Shown here one piece after another: positions 1-8,635 of a stretch of DNA of 32,808 nt; the first letter of the stretch is position 1; every line of letters begins with the position of its first letter. The stretch is taken from NCBI GenBank assembly GCA_026708085.1, contig JAPOVP010000116.1:1-32808 (forward strand), in the 5' to 3' direction. This stretch comes from Caldilineaceae bacterium (GTDB lineage Bacteria; Chloroflexota; Anaerolineae; Caldilineales; Caldilineaceae). The notes beneath the pieces are model-generated. The model was not told the origin of the DNA, searched no databases, and was given only the letters and a program-made list of their open reading frames with translations. A program made the position numbers and the translations under genes.

Positions 1-27
1 GGGGGCTCCGCCCCCGCAACGCCCCCT
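1..27. repeat. Tail of dispersed GC-rich intergenic repeat (partial)
   Basis: The window opens with a perfect hairpin (GGGGGC, loop TCC, GCCCCC, positions 1-15) followed by a cccgcaacgccccct tract. The same tract, with one or two changes, ends the full repeat at 18871-18960. I read this as the downstream end of another copy cut by the window edge. The match is short and low in complexity, so it is less secure than the other two copies. Confidence 0.5.
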
Positions 28-371
28 CTCCTACAACCTCGCGTCGTAGTTAGTGTGTGGGCAATACGACGGTGCCGTCCCGTGTCGGCCCACGATTCCC
101 CCCGCCTCCTGGCAGATTCCGAAAATGTGCCGACGCGAGCAAGACAGGCGAGGCAACTCCCATATGTGCCCAACGTTCACCGCGATGACCATCGAGAGCC
201 CGCTACAGAAATGCTGACGTTACATTCCCCCCAGACAGACCGCACAAAGTACACACACGGAACATGGCTTAGCTGTTACTATCTATCTTGTATCATTCCT
301 GAACCGGGAAGGTTGATGTCAAGAGATCCCAACTCCGAGACAACAATACGCATAGTGTCGCATGCTGATGA
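28..371. other. Intergenic stretch with no supported gene
   Basis: This stretch lies downstream of the minus-strand sulfatase. The short open frames here have no Shine-Dalgarno site, no family motif and an amino-acid mix typical of random translation (many Arg, Pro, Ser and His). I see no RNA gene, terminator or clear promoter. Confidence 0.5.
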
Positions 372-1877
372 CTAAGTGTCGACCACCGTTGGACCATACA
401 GCGGAGTGTCCGCGGCAACAACCCGGCCATCCGGCATCTTGTAGCAATTGCCGTGCCTGCTGGATCCCGCGCGCAATGAATTCCGCAGCAGCGCTTCTTC
501 ATCCTTCTGCCGCTGCGCCTCGGCAGCGTCGAAGTCCCACGAACTGTCGATAAGCGCTTTCAATTGCCGCCCCACCGCATGCTGCGTCTCCGTGCCGCTT
601 TCAAGTAGATTGCGCTGCTCCAGGGGGTCGGCCTCCAGATCAAAGAGCAGGTGCGGCCGCATCCCCCGAAAGCGGACAAACTTGTGCTGCCCCATGCGCA
701 CAACCCTGTGCTCGCTCCCTTCTCCCCAGCGTGGAAGCGGATTGTCCACGAATACAGGCTCCGCTGGTATTTCGGCCCCCGTCGTCACTGCCTCCGAGAG
801 ATCGCGCCCCTCCAGGCCCTCCGGCGCCTCGATGTCCGCAAGCCCGCAAAGTGTCGGGAACAGGTCCGCTAGGCTGACGGGCGTGTCCAGGCGCGCGCCC
901 GAACTGTCGCCTCTTCGTTGCGCAGGGGTCTGAATGATAAGTGGCACCCGCGCCGCGGCCTCGTGCCACGAATTCTTCCACCACATTCCGTGCTCACCGG
1001 CCATCTCCCCATGGTCCGAGGTGTACACGATGACCGTGTTTTCGAGCAGACCGTCTCGCTCCATAAGATGGAGAAGATCACCAAGAATCTCGTCCAGGTA
1101 ATCGACGCACGCGAAGTAGGCCGCTCTCGCCTTCATCATCTCCTGCTCGGTGACTTCCTCAGTGCGGAATCCCTTTGCCATGCCAACAGTCATCGGGTGA
1201 AAGGCACTGTCTCCCGTCCGTCCAACTTTTGGAGGAGAAACTCCTTCCGGCCAGTACCTGTTCAGAAATCTACCCGGTGCTGTCAGTGGAAAATGTGGTC
1301 GGCTGAAGGACGCACAAAGGAACCAGGGCCTGTCCGGCTCAGCCGCATTCTGTTCCCGCAAAAACGAAACCGTCTCCCGGACGATCACCTGCTCCTGCAA
1401 GGCACTTTCCGGAATCTCGGTCATGCCCGCGTCGGCAGTCCGGCTGCGCATATCGAAGCCGCCCTCACTCATTGACAACGGATCCCTTTGATGTCCTGTC
1501 CCCCCCGTCAAATCGCCATAGGGTCTATGCGCAAACCCCGCCATCTGATTGGTGCCGCCAAGGTGCATTTTTCCGACCAGGCAGGTCGTGTAGCCGGCCT
1601 CCCCAAAAACCGATGGCATCGTTGGGATCTCCGGTCTCAGGTACGATCCATTTGCCCAGCCGCCGCTCGTCATCGGAGACCGGCCGGTCAGCAAGCAGAT
1701 GCGGGACGGAGTACACAGCGGAGACTGGCAGTAAGCACTGCTGAAAAACGCCCCGTTCTCCGCCATGCTGTCAAGTGTAGGTGTGTGAACCGGCTCGCCT
1801 GTCGTTCCATCTAACAGACTCAGGCACCGGTAGCTGTGCTCGTCGGAAAAGAGAAATAGAATGTTTGGACGCGTCAT
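372..1877 (-). CDS. Type I sulfatase (arylsulfatase / choline-sulfatase-like)
   Basis: A 501-residue sulfatase of the alkaline-phosphatase superfamily, expected to hydrolyse a sulfate ester. The N-terminus holds the metal-binding Asp in FLFSDEH (D12). The sulfatase signature CTPSR is at residues 55-59; C55 is the residue that formylglycine-generating enzyme oxidises to the catalytic formylglycine. K103 and H105 (GKMHLG) and the metal-site D288-H289 (SDHGE) with K301 complete the usual active-site set. There is no signal peptide, which fits the cytosolic choline-sulfatase-like branch better than periplasmic arylsulfatases. The length is normal for the family. The gene stands alone and diverges from the amidase. 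The substrate cannot be told from sequence, and no sulfatase-maturation enzyme is seen in the window. The start is the first ATG before the conserved N-terminal strand; no strong Shine-Dalgarno site precedes it. Confidence 0.92.
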   Translation of the reverse strand: MTRPNILFLFSDEHSYRCLSLLDGTTGEPVHTPTLDSMAENGAFFSSAYCQSPLCTPSRICLLTGRSPMTSGGWANGSYLRPEIPTMPSVFGEAGYTTCLVGKMHLGGTNQMAGFAHRPYGDLTGGTGHQRDPLSMSEGGFDMRSRTADAGMTEIPESALQEQVIVRETVSFLREQNAAEPDRPWFLCASFSRPHFPLTAPGRFLNRYWPEGVSPPKVGRTGDSAFHPMTVGMAKGFRTEEVTEQEMMKARAAYFACVDYLDEILGDLLHLMERDGLLENTVIVYTSDHGEMAGEHGMWWKNSWHEAAARVPLIIQTPAQRRGDSSGARLDTPVSLADLFPTLCGLADIEAPEGLEGRDLSEAVTTGAEIPAEPVFVDNPLPRWGEGSEHRVVRMGQHKFVRFRGMRPHLLFDLEADPLEQRNLLESGTETQHAVGRQLKALIDSSWDFDAAEAQRQKDEEALLRNSLRAGSSRHGNCYKMPDGRVVAADTPLYGPTVVDT

Positions 1878-2030
1878 GGCTGGTGTTCCCGTCTTATTTC
1901 GCGTAACAAGCCCACCTAAAGAATACGACTATGGGCCCTTGTGTGCAAGTAAACTTTTCCCCACAGCAGTAGCAACCTGCTTTTGAGCCCGTACTGCCAA
2001 AACAACAGCAACTTGCGCGACCCCGTCCGG

Positions 2031-2059
2031 TTGATGCAGATTCTCTACTGCGGTAGGAT
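2031..2059 (+). promoter_or_regulatory. Probable promoter of the amidase gene, leaderless
   Basis: TTGATG (2031-2036), a 17-nt spacer and TAGGAT (2054-2059) resemble a sigma70-type promoter. Only 7 nt separate the -10 box from the ATG at 2067, so transcription should begin at or next to the start codon. No Shine-Dalgarno site of useful length lies between them. Confidence 0.5.
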
Positions 2060-2066
2060 AGTTGAA

Positions 2067-3392
2067 ATGGAGGAGATCTGTTTCTCTACCGCCACCCAAC
2101 TGATTCGTGCCATCCACGCGCGCGAACTCTCTTCGCAGGATGTTGTTGCGGCATTTCAAGCACGACTTGAGTCGGTCAACGCCCGGCTGAACGCCGTAAC
2201 AGTGACCGCAGAGGAAGCACTGGAGCAGGCCAGACTCGCCGACGAACGGCAGGCGCAAGGCGAGCAACTCGGCCCCCTGCACGGACTGCCCTTCACCGTC
2301 AAGGACACATTCGAGACCGCAGACCTGCAGAGCCGGCTGGAAGCACGCATTCGCAAGAGACTCGTCGCCCGTACAGACGCCGCTGTCGTCGCCAGGATGA
2401 AGCAGGCCGGCGCAATTCTTCTGGCCAAAACCAACTGCCCGCCTTCGGGAAGCGGCGCAGATACCGAAAACGCGATTGTCGGTCAAACATATAACCCGCA
2501 CAATGCCAGCCGCTCCCCGGGCGGCAGCAGTGGTGGCGAAGCCGCTCTGATCGCGGCCGGCGGCTCTCCCTTGGGTCTTGGCAGCGATACCGGCGGCGGG
2601 CTTCGCGTCCCCGCCGCCTTCTGCGGCATCACCGCCCTCAAGCCCACCCAAGGCCGCGTCCCCAACTCTGGCGTATACAATCAGCCGGGCGGGCTCACCG
2701 ACCAGCGCACCCAAATCGGGCCGGCCGCCCGCCGCACCGAGGATCTCCTGCTCGCCCTCAGGACGATTTCCGGCCCGGACTATCGCGATGCCGGGGTCGT
2801 CGCCAAACCCATTTACGATCCCGAGCAGCTGCCTCTGCGCGACTTGACGATTGCCTCCTTTCCTTACGATCCTGCCTCGCTGGTGACCTCCGCGGTGGCA
2901 AACGCGGTTGGCGCCTCCGGGCAGGCGCTGGCACGCGCCGGCGTCCAGGTCGTCGAGAACCGTCCTCTCGACTTGGTTGGAGGCGCCCGCGACCTCGATC
3001 GCGGTTGGCGCCACATGGCCGGGACCCGGGGTCAGGACGTCGTTGAGCTGCTCCACGCCTGGGATCAGTTTCGCACAAACCTGCTCCAGTTTATCCGCTA
3101 CTACGATGCCATTCTCTGTCCGGTAGTGCACCACACCGCGCCTGCCATCGGTACTCGCGACAACCAGCGCTTCGACTACACCGTCCCTTTCAACTTGACA
3201 GGCTACCCCGCCGCCGTTGTCCCGGTGGCTGCCGATGACCAGGGCCTCCCGGTCGCAGTTCAGATTGTGTCCCATCCGTGGCGAGAGGACATTGTGTTGG
3301 CCCTGGCTGCGGTCTTGGAAGAGGAATTTCAGGACTGGCAGGACGCTAGCGACGGCCGCGCGAAACCAAATGGCCAGCCCGGCGTAATGTAG
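2067..3392 (+). CDS. Amidase-signature family protein lacking the nucleophilic serine
   Basis: A 441-residue member of the amidase signature family (GatA/FAAH/malonamidase superfamily), whose members hydrolyse amides with a Ser-cisSer-Lys triad. The Lys is present (K79 in TVKDTF) and so is the cis-Ser (S154 in PGGSSGGE). Twenty-four residues later, where FAAH Ser241 and malonamidase Ser155 lie, the motif reads GSDTGGGLR, so residue 178 is Gly (codon GGG, 2598-2600). The following PAAFCG and ALKPT motifs are normal, so the alignment is secure. The protein may be inactive as a hydrolase, use another residue, or have a binding role. An upstream in-frame ATG at 1983 would add 28 residues without homology features. 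I chose 2067 because a -10 box lies 7 nt before it. The next gene begins 29 nt downstream. Confidence 0.88.
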   Translation: MEEICFSTATQLIRAIHARELSSQDVVAAFQARLESVNARLNAVTVTAEEALEQARLADERQAQGEQLGPLHGLPFTVKDTFETADLQSRLEARIRKRLVARTDAAVVARMKQAGAILLAKTNCPPSGSGADTENAIVGQTYNPHNASRSPGGSSGGEAALIAAGGSPLGLGSDTGGGLRVPAAFCGITALKPTQGRVPNSGVYNQPGGLTDQRTQIGPAARRTEDLLLALRTISGPDYRDAGVVAKPIYDPEQLPLRDLTIASFPYDPASLVTSAVANAVGASGQALARAGVQVVENRPLDLVGGARDLDRGWRHMAGTRGQDVVELLHAWDQFRTNLLQFIRYYDAILCPVVHHTAPAIGTRDNQRFDYTVPFNLTGYPAAVVPVAADDQGLPVAVQIVSHPWREDIVLALAAVLEEEFQDWQDASDGRAKPNGQPGVM

Positions 3393-3421
3393 GCACACCC
3401 AACGCAAACGAGGAGGCTAGG

Positions 3422-3886
3422 ATGGAAGAAGATCGTAGGGAAGAAAACCAGGATCAGAACGCTGAAGAAGACGCCGGGGGCTTCAGCAAGAGCGACGACT
3501 TGGCCGAAGAGATTCAACAACTGGTTGAAGCCATGGCCCGCGCAGCACGCAACGTCTGGAGCAGTGACGAACGTCGCCAACTCGAGAACGACCTGCGCCG
3601 CGGCCTTGGGTCACTACTGGGTAGCCTCGAAGATGCCCTCGAGCGATTCGGTCGCAGCGAGCAGGGCCAGGATCTTCAGGAACAGGCGACCAGGGTGGCA
3701 AACCGTGTTCGCGAGAGCGAACTCGCCGCCGAACTGAAGGAAGGACTGACAGTCGGCCTCAGGTCTGCCGCCGATGAAGTACGGAAGTTTGCAGACAGCT
3801 TCGAAGAGAATCAGACGCAGTCTCCCCCATCTCAAGATATCCCCGTGGAATCTGACAAAAACGAGAATGACGAGGAGACCGCGTAA
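3422..3886 (+). CDS. Small acidic helical protein, function unknown
   Basis: A 154-residue protein that I do not recognise. A strong Shine-Dalgarno site (AGGAGG, 3411-3416) sits 5 nt before the ATG, which supports real translation. The first 25 residues and the last 30 are very acidic and probably disordered. The middle (about 27-125) looks like two or three amphipathic helices with heptad-like Leu/Ala spacing, for example LAEEIQQLVEAM and LGSLLGSLEDAL. There is no signal peptide, membrane helix or cysteine. It lies 29 nt after the amidase and may be cotranscribed with it. The composition is reminiscent of small helical stress or polymer-granule proteins, but I have no motif to support such an assignment. 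It converges on the epimerase gene, with no clear terminator between them. Confidence 0.75.
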   Translation: MEEDRREENQDQNAEEDAGGFSKSDDLAEEIQQLVEAMARAARNVWSSDERRQLENDLRRGLGSLLGSLEDALERFGRSEQGQDLQEQATRVANRVRESELAAELKEGLTVGLRSAADEVRKFADSFEENQTQSPPSQDIPVESDKNENDEETA

Positions 3887-3925
3887 GGGCAAGAACAGGT
3901 TGTCCCGAAAGTAGCTTGAGCCCCC

Positions 3926-5074
3926 TCAGGGAAACGAGAAGAATACCTTGGCGAGCTTCAAGATGCCTTGGCTCCATGGCACACGATGCGAGACGCCGCT
4001 GCTTCCCTCGAAGTTGGACAGGTTTTCGATATACCAGACGTAGTTCCGTACGAGTGCATCCTGGTTGCTGTACTCTGGGTCCCAGCCCAGAAGCCGCTGC
4101 GCCTTCGTTACATCTACGTATGAATCGGTCGCTGCCGTCTCGTACACCCACTTGTAGAGCGGCGAAATCCCCAGTTTTTCCAGTATTCGCAAGGCCCAGA
4201 TGGCCGGCGCGGCGGGCAAAGGGATGATCCGTTTGCCGTGACCGGCAAAGTCGAGGACGGCCTGATAGTCCTCCTTCATCGTCGCAAACTCGATCGCGCC
4301 GATGTTGAAAGTATCGTTGACTGCTGATCCTGGCAGGGTGGCAGACAGGAAAATCGCAGAGCAGAGATCCTCCACATCCAGCAGCTGGTAGCGATTCTTC
4401 CCACTGCCCAGCATGGGAAAGTTCTTGCCGTCCTTCGCCCAATCATAGAACATGGCAAAGACGCCGAGCCGTTCAGGGCCGACAAACGACTTGGGGCGGA
4501 TTATGGGAACGCACATTCCCTTCTCCCTGTACGCCAGGCAAATCTCTTCGGCCTCAATCTTGGCTTCGCCGTAAGGGCCTACCCCGTGCAGACGGTCGTC
4601 CTCCTTCAGGGGATGGTGATCGGGGATGCCGTACACCGCGGTTGACGAAATGTGGATGAGCCGGTCGATACCCGATTCGTACGCCGCCTCCAATACGTTG
4701 CGAATTCCGTCCACGTCAGTCGAATATATCTCCTCCGCGCCGTACAAAGGCAGAGCCGCCGCAGCGTGAACGACCGTGTCCACTCCTGCCATCGCCGCGC
4801 GGACGGAACTCATGTCGCGAATATCCCCGTCCAAAACCCTTACTGAGTCCTTCTCGGGATAATCGAATGGGGCCATGTCGAGAGAAACGACCTTGATTCC
4901 CCTCGCACGCAGGTAACGGACCAGATTGATGCCGAGGAAGCCGGCTCCCCCCGTAACCAGACAAGTATGTACGACTCTCGATTCGTCGGACTCTACTTCT
5001 ATTGGATTGCATTCAGTTCGTAGGAAAGGATAGGAAATCGGTCCTGTTCCTTCCGCTTGCCCCGATCTGTTCAT
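3926..5074 (-). CDS. NAD-dependent sugar-nucleotide epimerase/dehydratase (extended SDR)
   Basis: A 382-residue extended short-chain dehydrogenase. The NAD-binding TGGAGFLG lies at residues 41-48, followed by an acidic LDGDIRD strand, the Ser/Thr of HISSTAVYG and the catalytic Tyr and Lys of YGEAK. The middle motif IRPKSFVGPERLG and the later LLDVEDL stretch are typical of nucleoside-diphosphate-sugar epimerases. The likely substrate is a UDP- or dTDP-sugar. The GalE reaction is possible given galT nearby, but it cannot be assigned from sequence. About 35 residues precede the Rossmann fold. The start is nevertheless well supported: the ATG overlaps the stop of the Nudix gene in a 4-nt ATGA, indicating translational coupling. 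A start nearer the fold cannot be fully excluded. Confidence 0.87.
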   Translation of the reverse strand: MNRSGQAEGTGPISYPFLRTECNPIEVESDESRVVHTCLVTGGAGFLGINLVRYLRARGIKVVSLDMAPFDYPEKDSVRVLDGDIRDMSSVRAAMAGVDTVVHAAAALPLYGAEEIYSTDVDGIRNVLEAAYESGIDRLIHISSTAVYGIPDHHPLKEDDRLHGVGPYGEAKIEAEEICLAYREKGMCVPIIRPKSFVGPERLGVFAMFYDWAKDGKNFPMLGSGKNRYQLLDVEDLCSAIFLSATLPGSAVNDTFNIGAIEFATMKEDYQAVLDFAGHGKRIIPLPAAPAIWALRILEKLGISPLYKWVYETAATDSYVDVTKAQRLLGWDPEYSNQDALVRNYVWYIENLSNFEGSSGVSHRVPWSQGILKLAKVFFSFP

Positions 5075-5652
5075 CTTTTTTCTTGTTCAGTATGGGAAAG
5101 GTCATTGACATCCTGCTCCTGGCTTCCCTCGTTTGAGCACCCAGCAGAAGAGACTTTCCAGTTGTTCAACAGCGTCTCAGTCGATTCAAAGGCCAGATCT
5201 GAAGGGATTTCCTCGATACAGAACCACCCTGCGTCCTGCGCGTCGTCCGCTACAAAGGGAATGTCCGGCGAACCTGAAGGCGCCCCGTCAAACGCCAACA
5301 CGATCCCGATTCGCTCTCCCTCGTCATTGACCATTGGGAAGATTTCAATCAACTTACCGATCTTCACGCTCAGACCGACCTCTTCCTGCAGTTCTCGCCT
5401 CAGCGCTTCTTGCGGCATCTCCCCCGCATCCATGTATCCGCCCGGCAGCGACCATTTCCCCTTAGCCGGATCCACTGCCCTTTGAATCAACAGAACCCTT
5501 CTCCCGTGCACAACCAGGGCAATGACAGCAACTTTCGGATCGTGGAACTGTACGAATCCACATGCCGAACAGACAGGCCGCACGGCATTGAATCGCATCT
5601 CGTCCACGATCGAGCTGGCGCAATATGGGCAGTATCGGAACCTCCCGCTCAT
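5071..5652 (-). CDS. Nudix hydrolase with N-terminal zinc ribbon
   Basis: A 193-residue Nudix protein. The N-terminus is a zinc ribbon with CPYC (C8, C11) and CSAC (C28, C31), as in NudC-type and ADP-ribose-type Nudix enzymes. The Nudix box (residues 72-94) is complete: G-x5-E, then REL-QE-EVGL, giving the metal-binding glutamates. These enzymes hydrolyse X-linked nucleoside diphosphates such as NADH, ADP-ribose or nucleotide sugars; which one acts here is open. The last 30 residues are polar and acidic and probably disordered. The stop codon overlaps the epimerase start (ATGA), so the two are one operon. That pairing hints at nucleotide-sugar or NAD turnover, but this is inference. No Shine-Dalgarno site is seen; a TATACT box ends 7 nt before the ATG. 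Confidence 0.9.
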   Translation of the reverse strand: MSGRFRYCPYCASSIVDEMRFNAVRPVCSACGFVQFHDPKVAVIALVVHGRRVLLIQRAVDPAKGKWSLPGGYMDAGEMPQEALRRELQEEVGLSVKIGKLIEIFPMVNDEGERIGIVLAFDGAPSGSPDIPFVADDAQDAGWFCIEEIPSDLAFESTETLLNNWKVSSAGCSNEGSQEQDVNDLSHTEQEKR

Positions 5653-5659
5653 TGCTACA

Positions 5660-5665
5660 AGTATA
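5660..5665 (-). promoter_or_regulatory. -10 box of the Nudix-epimerase operon, leaderless
   Basis: On the minus strand TATACT ends 7 nt before the Nudix ATG (5652), which places the expected transcription start at the start codon. No good -35 box is seen at the usual distance. Confidence 0.4.
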
Positions 5666-5686
5666 GCACCTGGTATATGGAAGTGG

Positions 5687-5692
5687 TATACT
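5687..5692 (+). promoter_or_regulatory. Probable -10 box for the radical SAM gene
   Basis: TATACT on the plus strand lies 33 nt before the ATG at 5726. The -35 position holds only a weak match (TAGCAC, 17-nt spacing). With the minus-strand box at 5660-5665 it forms a compact divergent promoter region of about 73 bp. Confidence 0.35.
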
Positions 5693-5725
5693 GGGGCAAC
5701 ATTCGCAGCCGGCGAAGCTACTCCG

Positions 5726-6601
5726 ATGAGAAAATCTCAAACCTTGCTGCTTGAGCGCCCCGCACGCGGCGCCCTGACCCGGACCGGAGGATTCCTGACC
5801 GGATTCAGCCATACGCTCCAACCCTACATCGGTTGCCGTTTCGGCTGCAGCTACTGCTACGTTAGCCAGTCCAATGTCCATCGCTTTTTCAACGGCGGTT
5901 TGGACTGGGGAAACTATGTCTACCCCAGGGTTGGGATAGCAGATCGGCTGGAATCGGAGCTGGAAAAAATGAAGCGTCGCGATACGCTGGAGCGTTGCGC
6001 GATCTTCATGTCGTCGTCAACAGATCCCTACCAGGGTGCAGAGCGTACCTATAAACTGACCCGCAACTGTCTCTCCGTACTCGAGAAAATGCCTCCCGGC
6101 CTCTTGGTGATCCAGACCCGTTCGCCGCTTGCGGCTAGAGATTTCGACATATTGACGGCCCTGGGGGAGCGATGTCTGCTGAACTTCACCATCGAGACGG
6201 GCCGAGAAGATGTGCGTCGTACCTTGACGCCCCACTGTCCGTCAATTCGGCAACGTCTGCGCACTGCCAGTCAGGCGCGTGACCGCGGCATAGCAACACA
6301 GCTGACAGTCAGCCCCTGCCTTCCCTATTCCAGTGTGGATGCCTTCGGGAAACTCTTGCTCGAAGTGAGCGACAGGGTGATCGTGGACAGTTTCGTTGCC
6401 GGCGACGGCGGTGGCGGCAAACGCACAGCGCGCACCGGCATTCCAGCGATGTTTGCAAGGTCGGGATGGGAGGACTGGCGCTCACAAGAGGCCGCTATGA
6501 ACCTGTACTGCTGGCTGAGTGAGCGGATCGGGGACCGTGCCGGCTGGTCGCAAGAAGGATTTACGCGCCAAGCCAGCCAGGTGACGTGCGGAGTCCACTG
6601 A
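5726..6601 (+). CDS. SPL-family radical SAM protein (SplB-like, COG1533)
   Basis: A 291-residue radical SAM protein. The iron-sulfur cluster ligands are in CRFGCSYC (C37, C41, C44; Cx3Cx2C), followed by YV, as in the spore-photoproduct-lyase-like group. Later motifs fit that family: SSSTDPYQGAE, TRSPLAARD and TIETGRED. The group is widespread and mostly uncharacterised, and the name does not imply spore photoproduct repair, since nothing here suggests sporulation. The frame is open far upstream, but the sequence before 5726 overlaps the divergent Nudix gene and its promoter, so the ATG at 5726 is preferred. It is followed 36 nt later by the ROK kinase and then by galT, so the three may share a transcript. 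Confidence 0.87.
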   Translation: MRKSQTLLLERPARGALTRTGGFLTGFSHTLQPYIGCRFGCSYCYVSQSNVHRFFNGGLDWGNYVYPRVGIADRLESELEKMKRRDTLERCAIFMSSSTDPYQGAERTYKLTRNCLSVLEKMPPGLLVIQTRSPLAARDFDILTALGERCLLNFTIETGREDVRRTLTPHCPSIRQRLRTASQARDRGIATQLTVSPCLPYSSVDAFGKLLLEVSDRVIVDSFVAGDGGGGKRTARTGIPAMFARSGWEDWRSQEAAMNLYCWLSERIGDRAGWSQEGFTRQASQVTCGVH

Positions 6602-6637
6602 TAGTACACTCGTAACCCAAATGGCGAGGTCAACATC

Positions 6638-7537
6638 ATGAATACAGCTTTCGGCGGAATCGAAGCAGGTGGAACGAAATTCGTCTGCGCAGTCGGCACC
6701 GGGCCCGATGATATCCGGGCGGAGCTTCGCCTACCCACCGAATCGCCTGACATTACCCTTGGGAAAGTTATCGACTTCTTTCGCGATCAGCAAGAGCATC
6801 ACGAAATATCCGCTGTCGGCGTAGCCTCCTTTGGCCCCGTCGACCCGGACCCCGACTCCCAGACCTTTGGATACATAACTAACACGCCCAAACCGGGCTG
6901 GGCCAACACACCTGTCGCCCCCATGCTCCGGGAAGCTTTTGACATCCCCATCGGCTTCGACACCGACGTGAATGTCGCCGCCCTCGGCGAGCACACTTGG
7001 GGCGCGGCGAGCGAAGTGGATACCTTCGTCTACCTTACCATCGGTACCGGGATCGGCGGCGGAGGAATGGTCGATGGCAAGCTGCTGCACGGCCTGATCC
7101 ACCCGGAAATGGGCCACATTGCAATCCCCCACAACTGGGGACGTGACGCCTTCGCTGGCACCTGCCCCTTCCACGGTGACTGCTGGGAAGGTCTGGCCAA
7201 TGGGCCCGCTATCGAAGCACGCTGGGGTCAGCCGGGCGAGCTGCTCCCCCCCGCTCACGAGGCCTGGTCACTGGAAGCGCACTATCTCGCTCTGGGCGTC
7301 ACCAGCATTATGATGATCATGTCTCCACAGCTAGTAGTGATGGGCGGCGGCGTCATGGAGCAGCAGCATATCTTCCCACTCGTCCACCGTGAGGTGAAGT
7401 CACTGCTCAATGGTTACATTCAAAGTCCGACAATTCTGGAGGGGATTGATAGCTACATCGTACCTCCGGCTCTGGGAGGACGCTCCGGTGTGCTGGGCGC
7501 GATTGCCTTGGCCAATCGGGCCCTCCAGGCATCGTAA
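6638..7537 (+). CDS. ROK-family sugar kinase (fructokinase-like)
   Basis: A 299-residue ROK kinase, a cytosolic enzyme that phosphorylates a hexose with ATP. The N-terminal phosphate loop is GGIEAGGTK (residues 6-14). The sugar-binding catalytic Asp is in FDTDVN (D110). The second phosphate motif TIGTGIGGG is at 134-142. A zinc site is expected from HPEMGH (155-160) and CPFHGDC (176-182). The [14 protein letters not shown] stretch resembles Bacillus fructokinases of the YdhR/GmuE type, so fructokinase activity is the best guess; mannose or glucose are alternatives. A GAGGT Shine-Dalgarno site precedes the ATG. It lies 48 nt before galT, and no galK of the GHMP family is seen in the window. 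Confidence 0.92.
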   Translation: MNTAFGGIEAGGTKFVCAVGTGPDDIRAELRLPTESPDITLGKVIDFFRDQQEHHEISAVGVASFGPVDPDPDSQTFGYITNTPKPGWANTPVAPMLREAFDIPIGFDTDVNVAALGEHTWGAASEVDTFVYLTIGTGIGGGGMVDGKLLHGLIHPEMGHIAIPHNWGRDAFAGTCPFHGDCWEGLANGPAIEARWGQPGELLPPAHEAWSLEAHYLALGVTSIMMIMSPQLVVMGGGVMEQQHIFPLVHREVKSLLNGYIQSPTILEGIDSYIVPPALGGRSGVLGAIALANRALQAS

Positions 7538-7585
7538 ACTGCCTGTATACACCTATAGACATCCACTCCTGTTCGCCTGCACTAA

Positions 7586-8635
7586 ATGACCGTCCCTTTT
7601 GACCCTACCGAGCATCCCCACCGCCGCCGCAATCTGCTTACCGGAGAGTGGATCCTTGTCTCTCCCCATCGAATGAAGCGCCCCTGGCAGGGCCAGACGG
7701 AATCGGCGCCCCCGATATCCCTGCCACAATACGACCCTTCCTGCTATCTCTGCCCAGGCAACGAGCGGGCCGGTGGACTGGTCAATCCGAACTACACGCA
7801 CACCTATGTCTTTGAAAACGATTTCGCCGCGCTGAGCGCCGACACACCGGACGGGGCGATTCACACAAACCGCTTCTTTCAATCGCAGGCCGAAACAGGA
7901 GTCTGCCGCGTCCTCTGCTTCAGCCCTCGGCACGACCTCACCCTGGCGCGCATGGAACTGCCGGACATTCGGATAGTAGTCGACCTTTGGGCTGATCAGG
8001 AGGAAGAACTAAGCGAGGGCGAGGGGATAGGTTACGTCCAAATCTTCGAGAATCGGGGTGCCATGATGGGCAGTTCGAATCCGCATCCTCATGGACAGGT
8101 CTGGGCCACCCGCCGCATACCGACTGAGCCGGCTAAAGAGGATCGAGAGCAAAGGGCATATTTCGAAAGCGAAGGCGCCCCCTTGCTCCTGGACTACCTT
8201 GACGCCGAACTGGCGGTAGGGGACAGAGTGGTTCTGGAAAACAGGGACTGGGCCGCGGTAGTACCCTTCTGGGCAGTATGGCCGTTTGAAACGCTCCTAC
8301 TGCCTCGCCGCCATCGCCGGCACCTCGCAGAACTTGCCCCGGAAGAGCGAAACTCCCTCGCCGATCTCCTCAAACGCCTCTTGACCATCTATGATAATCT
8401 CTTCGAGACCAGCTTCCCCTATTCGATGGGCTGGCACGGAAAACCGGCCACGTCGGGCGACCACGCCCATTGGCAACTTCACGCCCACTTCTACCCGCCT
8501 CTACTGCGCTCATCGACCATCAGGAAGTTCATGGTCGGCTACGAAATGCTGGCCACCCCCCAGCGCGATCTCACCGCCGAGCAGGCCGCACAACGCCTGA
8601 GATTGCAACCCCAAACCCACTACCTGGACCGCTGA
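7586..8635 (+). CDS. galT: Galactose-1-phosphate uridylyltransferase
   Basis: A 349-residue HIT-superfamily enzyme of the Leloir pathway, which swaps UMP between UDP-glucose and galactose-1-phosphate. The zinc ligands C53 and C56 (CYLC) and H116 (SPRHD) are present. The active-site motif SNPHPHGQ covers residues 164-171, with the UMP-accepting His at H169 and a further metal His at H167. The C-terminal [11 protein letters not shown] carries the remaining conserved histidines. Length and order match GalT throughout. No Shine-Dalgarno site is obvious before the ATG; the gene probably depends on the upstream ROK gene or an unrecognised promoter. Its last 16 nt overlap the end of the convergent fumarase beta gene. 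Confidence 0.95.
   Translation: MTVPFDPTEHPHRRRNLLTGEWILVSPHRMKRPWQGQTESAPPISLPQYDPSCYLCPGNERAGGLVNPNYTHTYVFENDFAALSADTPDGAIHTNRFFQSQAETGVCRVLCFSPRHDLTLARMELPDIRIVVDLWADQEEELSEGEGIGYVQIFENRGAMMGSSNPHPHGQVWATRRIPTEPAKEDREQRAYFESEGAPLLLDYLDAELAVGDRVVLENRDWAAVVPFWAVWPFETLLLPRRHRRHLAELAPEERNSLADLLKRLLTIYDNLFETSFPYSMGWHGKPATSGDHAHWQLHAHFYPPLLRSSTIRKFMVGYEMLATPQRDLTAEQAAQRLRLQPQTHYLDR

Noticed and set aside
1929..3407. 492-codon open frame on the minus strand opposite the amidase
   Set aside because: It mirrors the amidase codons, has no family motif and has the Gly/Val/Ala/Arg composition of an antisense frame. The plus-strand gene has clear amidase motifs.
8620..8635. Overlapping 3' ends of galT and fumarase beta, and of YigZ and HAD (16226-16251)
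   Set aside because: Short convergent overlaps are common in compact bacterial genomes; both proteins in each pair keep normal C-termini.
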